NCBI GenBank assembly: GCA_903887975.1
Contig: CAISSD010000163.1
Span: forward strand, 1-5,113
Length of the DNA stretch: 5,113 nucleotides
Direction of reading: 5' to 3'
From: an uncultured Legionellaceae bacterium
Lineage (GTDB): Bacteria; Pseudomonadota; Gammaproteobacteria; Legionellales; Legionellaceae
Shown here: piece after piece, positions 1 through 5,113 of the stretch
Layout of the letters: each line of letters opens with the position of its first letter
How positions within the stretch are numbered: the first letter of the stretch is position 1
Translations under genes and position numbers: made by a program
Notes under the pieces: generated by a model
Seen by the model: only the letters and a program-made list of their open reading frames with translations
Databases searched by the model: none
What the model was told of the DNA's origin: nothing

Positions 1-2
1 CT

Positions 3-134
3 GAAATTATGAAAGCCAAAAGCATGTCAATCCATGAGATTTATCTGATTCTGGATCCCAAACAAAGACCTACTCTTGAAAAAATGCACCTTCGTTGGGA
101 AAAGAAAATGGAAAAAAAATGGGAATCGTGTTAA
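3..134 (+). CDS. 3' end of a small Spy/CpxP-like (LTxxQ-type) periplasmic protein, partial
   Basis: The frame enters from the left edge and ends at TAA 132-134, giving 43 visible C-terminal residues; the start lies outside the window. The visible part is highly charged and helical. It contains the stretch ILDPKQRPTLEKM (residues 16-28 of the visible part), followed by a Lys/Glu/Trp-rich helix ending in a Cys. 'I-L-[TD]-P-x-Q-R-x-x-L-E' followed by an amphipathic helix is the recurring C-terminal signature of the Spy/CpxP/heavy-metal-sensor group, small periplasmic helical proteins that act in envelope stress and as ATP-independent chaperones. The Asp at the usual Thr position is a mild departure. 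Seen: the open frame and motif. Inferred: family and periplasmic location, since the signal peptide would be outside the window. The gene converges on the NRPS gene with 32 bp between stop codons. It could also be an unrelated short helical protein. Confidence 0.6.
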   Translation, partial: EIMKAKSMSIHEIYLILDPKQRPTLEKMHLRWEKKMEKKWESC

Positions 135-150
135 AAATAATGTTTCTATG

Positions 151-178
151 GTGACAGGCTGGCACTTTAACCTGTCAC
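151..178. terminator. Perfect 8-bp inverted repeat between convergent genes; possible bidirectional terminator
   Basis: GTGACAGG (151-158) and CCTGTCAC (171-178) are exact reverse complements separated by a 12-nt loop. The right arm lies in the last codons of the minus-strand NRPS gene, and the loop contains its TAA stop (167-169). Placement between two converging stop codons fits a shared transcription terminator. On the minus strand a T-rich run (ATTATTTTT) follows, but only about 10 nt after the stem; on the plus strand no T-run follows. It is therefore not a canonical intrinsic terminator, and the role is inferred mainly from position. Confidence 0.4.
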
Positions 179-3100
179 TGCTTCCTCATCCAAAAGCAGC
201 GCTTCGGTTTTTATCAAGTGCATCATCGTATCAGCAATGGCTTGGCGAAACTCTGGCGTTAAATTACCCGAAATCACAACATAGGGTATGTTGTTGGCAA
301 CATCTCGCATGAAACACACATCAATCATGCCATGAATTTCAGACACATCATATTGGTGCATGGGTATATTTTTTTGCACCAAACCAAATAATCCAGGCTT
401 TAACTGATTTTTTTGTTTATTCAAAAAGTTAGACCACACATTCACATTAATCACAAATTGATTTTGACGGTTAAATCCAACCAATTTTTTACAAAAGTCT
501 AAGAAATAATTCGTCAGACCCAACCCACGCAATATTTTTTGATACGCGTGGATCGCAAAAATTTGCAATTGATGAGTCATCTTTTTCTGTGCATTCAATC
601 CATGGTTTAAACACGCAAATTTTAATAACGTTGGGCATTGCTGATGCGTATAACTTTCGCTTATGAATTGATGAATATTTTTTGCAATCGCTTGAAGCAC
701 TTGCGTTTTGCGATAATCCACTTTGATGGTTTCCATACGAATAAAGCAACCCAAAATACGATCGTGCCTTACATCATTTCGTGTCGATTTGACCACGTTC
801 ATAAATATTGGAAGTGTTGTTTTAGGATCGCCATGCTCACACTGAATTAACGAACGACCCAATACAGCACAAAATAAATCATTCAGATTAACACAAATAT
901 TCACACAAAATTGCTCTGCCTGCGCCAAAAGTACATCAGGAAATCGCACATACGTTGAATAAGCCCAATGTTTTGGATGCGGCGCATCCACACGATAGGC
1001 CTCAGGAACATGAAAAAAAGCCGCGTCTTTAAGGTATTCTTGCCAATACACCCAATGTCGACTCAAGGCCCCAAGCATACGCCCATGTTCTTCTTGAATA
1101 TAAGTCACAAAAGATGATTCTTGAGGTGTTGGGTTTACGACCAATGAATTTTTTTGCTGTTGATGCATTAAATAATAATGCGATAATTCTGCATAAAACA
1201 ACTCCATCGATGGTTCATCGGCAATCATGTGTGACAAACACAGTTGTAACTCAACCTGATGATTGTCCATAAAAAACACCCGCATCATCACCAAAGGTTG
1301 CATCGAAGTCCAACGATGTTGCATCAATTCATGCATGGACGAAATCAATAAAGACTCACACGCCTGAACCTCTTGATTTCGTAAATCCATGTGATGAATT
1401 TGGGTTTTCAATGGCCGTCTTAATTTTTGTACCGGATGAGCTATAAAAATTTTATGCGACAAAATACGATGCTGACTTAAAACCGAAGCAAGCGCCCGAT
1501 TTAAAAGATCCACATCCAAAACTCCTTGCATGCGCTTTCGCGAAATCATATTTAACTGCCGAGCATTAGGCTCAAACAAACGAGATGCCCATAACATCAG
1601 CTGAAAATCACTTAACGGAACAAAATTGGATGTCTTGACTTTGGTGACTTCTTCAGAAACATTCAATGCTTTTGATTGTTCCAAAATAGGAATAAATCGT
1701 TCAATGGTTAACGCTTCATAAAATTTAAATAAACTAATGTCTTTACCAAAAGCCTTGGACAAACGCGACACAATTCGAATGGCAATTAAAGAATGTCCTC
1801 CCAAATCGAAAAAATTATCATGAAGCCCAACATCCGCTACATTTAATTCTTCAGACCAAATTTTAACCAGAACTTCCTGGGTTTCTGTCAGTGGCATCTG
1901 GAGATCATGATGCGTGGCAACTGAAGGCGCAGGCAGTGCCTGTTCATCAAGCTTTCCATTTTTGGTTAATGGAAATGAGGCTAAAAAAACAAATGCTGAA
2001 GGCACCATATAATCGGGTAATTGTTGCTTTAAATACACACGCACATCATCAAGGGCGACTGAAAAAATTTTGGGATTTAAAATACAGTAGGCAACCAGTT
2101 GCTGATGCCATTTATCGTTTCGAATGCGCACACGAACATCAAAAAAATCATCATGCTGCATTAAAACACGTTCAATCTCACTTAAATCAATCCTAAATCC
2201 TCTTAATTTAACTTGATTGTCCATTCGTCCTAGATAATCAAATTCGCCATCCGAACGTTGACGACATAAATCACCCGTTTTGTACAAACGTGGTTGTTGA
2301 TGTTTGGGTTGGATAAAAAGCGTTTTGGTTAATTGTGGCTGATTCAAATACCCCCTAGCCAAACATAAACCCTCAATATAAAGCATCCCCACCTCACCCG
2401 GCGCTACAGCGTGAAGCTTTTCATCCAACAAATGAAATCCCATACCAGGACCAGGCTTGCCAATCGGTACATCGTTATCCAGAGCAGCAACATTATTCAC
2501 CGTCACACAAAACGATGATACCGCAACGGTTGCTTCCGTGGGTCCATATTCATTGTACAAAACATGATGTGGAAAATAACCCAACCAATCTCGGCAATCG
2601 GCTTGTCTTAATGCCTCTCCACCCAAAATAATGGTTTTTAAATCAGGCAATTCAATGGACTGCAACAATACCTCGCGCAATAACTCTTTAAAATAACTTG
2701 GGGTAATTTTAATAATGCTAACCTGCGATGCTTTTAAGTGCGCCAAATAGGCACGTACATTTTTCTGTAAAGCCTCGGTGCACATGATTATTTTTAAACC
2801 ATACAACAAAGGCACGATGGATGCAGTCACCGCCATATCAAAAATATAGTTACAAGACCAATCCATCACATCCAAATCGCTTGCTTTAGAATAACTCATA
2901 AACCACTGTGCATAATTGACAACACTTTGATGTTCAATCAAAACACCTTTTGGTTTTCCGGTAGAACCTGAGGTGTAAATCACGTAAGCCAAATCTTTAG
3001 AGGAAAACAAAATCAAAGGATTTTCTGAAGAGCAACGTGCTATGGCTGGCTGATGTGCATCAAGCACATATAATTCTCCAGAATAATCACGCAAATATTC

Positions 3101-3445
3101 GCCAGATTCAGGTGATGCAATAAGTGTTACAACCGATGCATCTTCAAGTATGGTCAACAAACGCTCTTTAGGATGAGAGGGATCCAATGGAAGATAAGCA
3201 CAACCTATTTTTAAGATGGCCAACAAGGTGGGCAAAAGATCAATAGAGCGTTGCATACATACAGCAATAATGGTTTGAGACGCGACGCCATTTTGTATTA
3301 AAAAATGTGCGATTCGATTGGCTTTTTCATTCAATGCTTCGTAGGTTACATACTGCGCGTCAAAAACAACAGCAACAGCAGATGGCATCTTAACCACCTG
3401 GGCTTCAAACAACGTTATCAATGTCGGATGGGAACAATCATTCAT
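167..3445 (-). CDS. Single-module nonribosomal peptide synthetase, A-T-C(-like), predicted Asn-activating
   Basis: Predicted cytoplasmic enzyme that adenylates an amino acid with ATP, loads it on its own phosphopantetheine arm and presents it to a C-terminal condensation-type domain. The adenylation domain (about residues 8-505) has every core motif: TYEAL 34-38, LKIGCAYLPLDP 78-89, YTSGSTGKPKGV 157-168, FDMAVT 202-207, NEYGPTEATV 298-307, YKTGDL 388-393, GRMDNQVKLRGFRIDLSEIE 406-425, and NGKLD 496-500 with catalytic Lys498. The specificity positions (203, 204, 207, 246, 273, 275, 299, 307, 308, 498) read DMTKIGEVAK, close to the known Asn code. The carrier domain (about 518-590) has DNFFDLGGHSL with Ser552 as the phosphopantetheine site. 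The condensation-like domain (about 605-1088) shows a C1-like SDFQLMLW 612-619, SHMIADE 738-744 in place of HHxxxDG (catalytic His739 and Asp743 kept), a C4-like YIQEE...YWQEYL 782-805 and a C5-like ILGCF 897-901. Its last 150 or so residues match poorly. There is no N-terminal condensation domain and no thioesterase or reductase. ATG 3445-3443 is the only sensible start: an in-frame TAA lies two codons upstream, and residues 7-20 already match the conserved A-domain beginning. No Shine-Dalgarno is visible. The class is certain; product and partners are unknown. Confidence 0.95.
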   Translation of the reverse strand: MNDCSHPTLITLFEAQVVKMPSAVAVVFDAQYVTYEALNEKANRIAHFLIQNGVASQTIIAVCMQRSIDLLPTLLAILKIGCAYLPLDPSHPKERLLTILEDASVVTLIASPESGEYLRDYSGELYVLDAHQPAIARCSSENPLILFSSKDLAYVIYTSGSTGKPKGVLIEHQSVVNYAQWFMSYSKASDLDVMDWSCNYIFDMAVTASIVPLLYGLKIIMCTEALQKNVRAYLAHLKASQVSIIKITPSYFKELLREVLLQSIELPDLKTIILGGEALRQADCRDWLGYFPHHVLYNEYGPTEATVAVSSFCVTVNNVAALDNDVPIGKPGPGMGFHLLDEKLHAVAPGEVGMLYIEGLCLARGYLNQPQLTKTLFIQPKHQQPRLYKTGDLCRQRSDGEFDYLGRMDNQVKLRGFRIDLSEIERVLMQHDDFFDVRVRIRNDKWHQQLVAYCILNPKIFSVALDDVRVYLKQQLPDYMVPSAFVFLASFPLTKNGKLDEQALPAPSVATHHDLQMPLTETQEVLVKIWSEELNVADVGLHDNFFDLGGHSLIAIRIVSRLSKAFGKDISLFKFYEALTIERFIPILEQSKALNVSEEVTKVKTSNFVPLSDFQLMLWASRLFEPNARQLNMISRKRMQGVLDVDLLNRALASVLSQHRILSHKIFIAHPVQKLRRPLKTQIHHMDLRNQEVQACESLLISSMHELMQHRWTSMQPLVMMRVFFMDNHQVELQLCLSHMIADEPSMELFYAELSHYYLMHQQQKNSLVVNPTPQESSFVTYIQEEHGRMLGALSRHWVYWQEYLKDAAFFHVPEAYRVDAPHPKHWAYSTYVRFPDVLLAQAEQFCVNICVNLNDLFCAVLGRSLIQCEHGDPKTTLPIFMNVVKSTRNDVRHDRILGCFIRMETIKVDYRKTQVLQAIAKNIHQFISESYTHQQCPTLLKFACLNHGLNAQKKMTHQLQIFAIHAYQKILRGLGLTNYFLDFCKKLVGFNRQNQFVINVNVWSNFLNKQKNQLKPGLFGLVQKNIPMHQYDVSEIHGMIDVCFMRDVANNIPYVVISGNLTPEFRQAIADTMMHLIKTEALLLDEEAVTG

Positions 3446-3534
3446 CGAGCATTAAATTAATTTAAAATTGATTTATTCATCATGGCTCAGGTTCAAAGAT
3501 TTTACCAGTAAAAATCGTCAACACTTAAAAATAG
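3446..3534 (-). promoter_or_regulatory. AT-rich leader of the NRPS gene with a 14-bp palindrome
   Basis: This 89-bp gap separates the WD40 gene stop from the NRPS start. It holds a perfect AT-only palindrome, TTAAATTAATTTAA (3452-3465), six bases upstream of the ATG, just where a ribosome-binding site would sit; no GGAG-like sequence is seen. A TTGACG hexamer (minus strand, beginning near 3521) resembles a -35 box, but the nearest -10-like TAAAAT is only 11 nt downstream, so I do not call a promoter from it. A weak AT-rich inverted repeat lies at 3498-3516. The region probably carries the expression signals of the NRPS gene, unless that gene is only read through from the WD40 gene. Confidence 0.3.
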
Positions 3535-5113
3535 TTAAATACTGTCTCCAGACTGACTAAAGTTTGCATCAAAGGCGCTGTATTTTCCTGAAGAACTATC
3601 ATCGTGTGAACTTTGATTTGATTGTTGTAATAAATATTTGAAAAAATCACTTTGATTCTCTGATGGCGGAATTGATAATTGTGGTTGATTGATTGGCGCA
3701 TTAAAAAACATACCAAATAGAGATAAGTTTGATGCTTGCTTAACCGCTCCTTTTTTTACCAAAAGCTCACCAGTCGTATCATTCATGCGTGGCTTTGCCG
3801 ACAATTGTAAACCATGCACCAACAAATCAGATTTTAATTGCCCTACCCAAGGCATTAGATTTTTATCGTTTGCAAAAAGTGTATTACTGTTGAATAAAGA
3901 AATGGCTTTATTATCGCCTGCAATCAAATAATCGCCTTGTGCACACAACGTCGTCGCACCAAAATCAATCAATTTGGGAGCAGACTGTATCACGCCATTA
4001 GAAGGCACATCCCAATAATAAATGGTTTTTAATGTCGCCAAAATCAATCGATCTTCATTTAAAATCAAACTACAAATATCGTGTGGAAAGGACACCACGT
4101 TCAACAAATGAAAAGTATGCATGCTGTAACTATAAATTCTGTTCTCACAATCCATCGCCAATAAATAATCATTGCTTTCTGCCCACAACAACCGCTCAAT
4201 GGGTGACTCAAACTTTCCAAAGGTGTTATTGAGTGTTAATGCCGTTGATTGGCCATCTATTGATGGCGCGACCATCCATAAAAAAATTTGTAAATTTTTT
4301 GATGCAACAAATAAAGATGCAGGTATTTCTTTGGTCGCTGGTAATTTTGGTGCAGGCGCCATACTGCGAATACCCGTATTTTTTGGCATGCTCATCTTTC
4401 CCAGACGTGATGATGGCTGATGTATGATTTGCGCTGTGGTCGATAAGTTTTTTATTTTTTTAGGGGTTTCAATTTTTTTTATCAAGTCTTCAGCCGCATA
4501 ATAGTTTAATGTTCCATTAACATCACCCACAATCATGCAATCTTGATGATTACTCAACCATATCATTTTGCTAAACGCATCCCCTGATGAAGGAATAACC
4601 GCCACAGGTCGCTCCTCGAGCGCGCAATCTTTAATTAAACTAATTTTATCCTGTCCCAATGAAACCAAGTAGCGCCCAGAAGGAGACCAAGCCAGTTCTT
4701 TCACTGCAGCTTTATCGTGTTGTATGATGTGTTTTCCGATCGATTGAATGGGTCTTTGTTCATCAAAAAGCTTATACAACAATACAGCACCATTGGCAAA
4801 ACCCGCGGCAACCCAACGATTATTGTCTGCATCCAACACTGGGTTCATGGCCAAACAGCACACCGACCCATAAAAATCCTCCAAAGAACCCACATCACGA
4901 CGTTGATGAATGGTTAGAAAATTCAATCTTGGGCTTTGATTTCCTGCCACAATCAACTTTCCATTGGGCAGCAAATCGATTTTGCCAACTGAAAATTCTC
5001 GATAAAAAACAATAGGATCAGCACCACGGCGCCACACAATCACCGAATGATCCGAACTTGATGAAGCAATCCCAATACCCGTCCAAACCAGAGATTGCAC
5101 ACGTTGTTGATGC
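3535..5113 (-). CDS. WD40-repeat beta-propeller protein, partial (5' end outside window)
   Basis: The frame is open to the right edge, giving at least 525 codons, and ends at TAA 3537-3535. A GTG at 5100-5098 could be read as a start, but four in-frame codons before it (H-Q-Q-R) complete the beginning of a WD repeat, H..RV.SL.W...IASSSSDHSVIVW, so the protein clearly continues upstream. Numbering from that GTG, further blade-like units are about 30-64, 78-110, 128-157 (HDKAAVKELAWSPSGRYLVS, the clearest), 170-202, 262-276, 297-326, 336-364 (ending YYWD) and 377-403. That makes seven to nine degenerate blades, typical of a protein-interaction scaffold. A Lys/Pro-rich, apparently disordered insert (about 210-260) interrupts the propeller. 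The last 70 or so residues lack blade pattern and become Ser/Asn/Gln/Asp-rich. No membrane segment is seen in the visible part. WD40 proteins have no common enzymatic activity, so partner and role are unknown. The NRPS gene follows 89 bp downstream on the same strand, and co-transcription is possible. Confidence is high for a propeller-type protein, moderate for blade number. Confidence 0.82.
   Translation of the reverse strand, partial: HQQRVQSLVWTGIGIASSSSDHSVIVWRRGADPIVFYREFSVGKIDLLPNGKLIVAGNQSPRLNFLTIHQRRDVGSLEDFYGSVCCLAMNPVLDADNNRWVAAGFANGAVLLYKLFDEQRPIQSIGKHIIQHDKAAVKELAWSPSGRYLVSLGQDKISLIKDCALEERPVAVIPSSGDAFSKMIWLSNHQDCMIVGDVNGTLNYYAAEDLIKKIETPKKIKNLSTTAQIIHQPSSRLGKMSMPKNTGIRSMAPAPKLPATKEIPASLFVASKNLQIFLWMVAPSIDGQSTALTLNNTFGKFESPIERLLWAESNDYLLAMDCENRIYSYSMHTFHLLNVVSFPHDICSLILNEDRLILATLKTIYYWDVPSNGVIQSAPKLIDFGATTLCAQGDYLIAGDNKAISLFNSNTLFANDKNLMPWVGQLKSDLLVHGLQLSAKPRMNDTTGELLVKKGAVKQASNLSLFGMFFNAPINQPQLSIPPSENQSDFFKYLLQQSNQSSHDDSSSGKYSAFDANFSQSGDSI

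Noticed and set aside
76..312. Plus-strand open frame of 78 codons starting ATG at 76
   Set aside because: It overlaps the better supported frame ending at 134 and the conserved 3' end of the NRPS gene; its composition is not protein-like and no motif is seen.
489..749. Minus-strand open frame of 86 codons in another frame inside the NRPS gene
   Set aside because: The overlapping NRPS frame is continuous here with no sign of a frameshift; no ribosome-binding site or family is visible.
1891..2196. Plus-strand open frame of 101 codons
   Set aside because: It lies opposite the conserved end of the adenylation domain and start of the carrier domain; a shadow with His/Gln-rich composition from the antisense.
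3457..3483. Tiny minus-strand reading frame (MMNKSILN) upstream of the NRPS start as a leader peptide
   Set aside because: It is only eight codons long, has no ribosome-binding site and lies in AT-rich sequence where such frames arise by chance; no attenuator-type hairpins follow.
3498..3516. AT-rich inverted repeat between the WD40 and NRPS genes as an intrinsic terminator
   Set aside because: The stem is almost all A-T with a bulge and no following T-run, so it would be weak; not called as a terminator.
3505..3521. TTGACG as a -35 box with TAAAAT as a -10 box on the minus strand
   Set aside because: The spacing is only 11 nt, far from the usual 16-18 nt, and no good -10 sits at the right distance.
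3689..3931. Plus-strand open frame opposite the WD40 gene, and similar ones at 4032-4427 and 4717-4917
   Set aside because: All lie antisense to a continuous WD40 reading frame and have no recognisable features.

Overview
The window looks like a low-GC gammaproteobacterial chromosome segment (roughly 40% GC by eye). A eukaryote-like WD40 propeller protein beside a lone NRPS gene fits a host-associated Legionellales-type genome. That placement is inference from gene content and style; no marker gene is present to fix it.

Layout: (1) At the left edge, on the plus strand, is the 3' end of a small gene whose last 43 codons look like the tail of a Spy/CpxP-type periplasmic protein. (2) It converges on a complete minus-strand gene of 1092 codons, a single-module nonribosomal peptide synthetase with the order adenylation, peptidyl carrier, condensation-like (A-T-C). 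The 32 bp between the two stop codons hold part of a perfect 8-bp inverted repeat whose loop contains the NRPS stop codon. (3) An 89-bp AT-rich gap separates the NRPS from the next gene upstream. It carries a 14-bp AT palindrome right before the NRPS start and no visible Shine-Dalgarno sequence. (4) The rest of the window is the 3' part of a minus-strand gene for a WD40-repeat beta-propeller protein with a disordered, Ser/Asn/Gln/Asp-rich C-terminus. Its reading frame stays open to the right edge, so its true start lies outside.

How they may work together: the WD40 gene lies directly upstream of the NRPS gene on the same strand and could be co-transcribed with it, but nothing in the sequence shows a functional link. 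The NRPS adenylation domain has all core motifs. Its ten specificity positions read DMTKIGEVAK, very close to the published asparagine code DLTKLGEVGK, so it is predicted to load Asn onto the carrier serine at residue 552. The C-terminal condensation-like domain keeps the catalytic His (residue 739) but reads SHMIADE in place of HHxxxDG and diverges in its second half. No thioesterase, reductase, MbtH-like protein or second module is visible. The enzyme would therefore have to hand its aminoacyl group to a free acceptor, a partner protein outside the window, or an unknown nucleophile. This enzyme is the most interesting object here. Apart from the three genes, I see no RNA gene, mobile element or CRISPR array.
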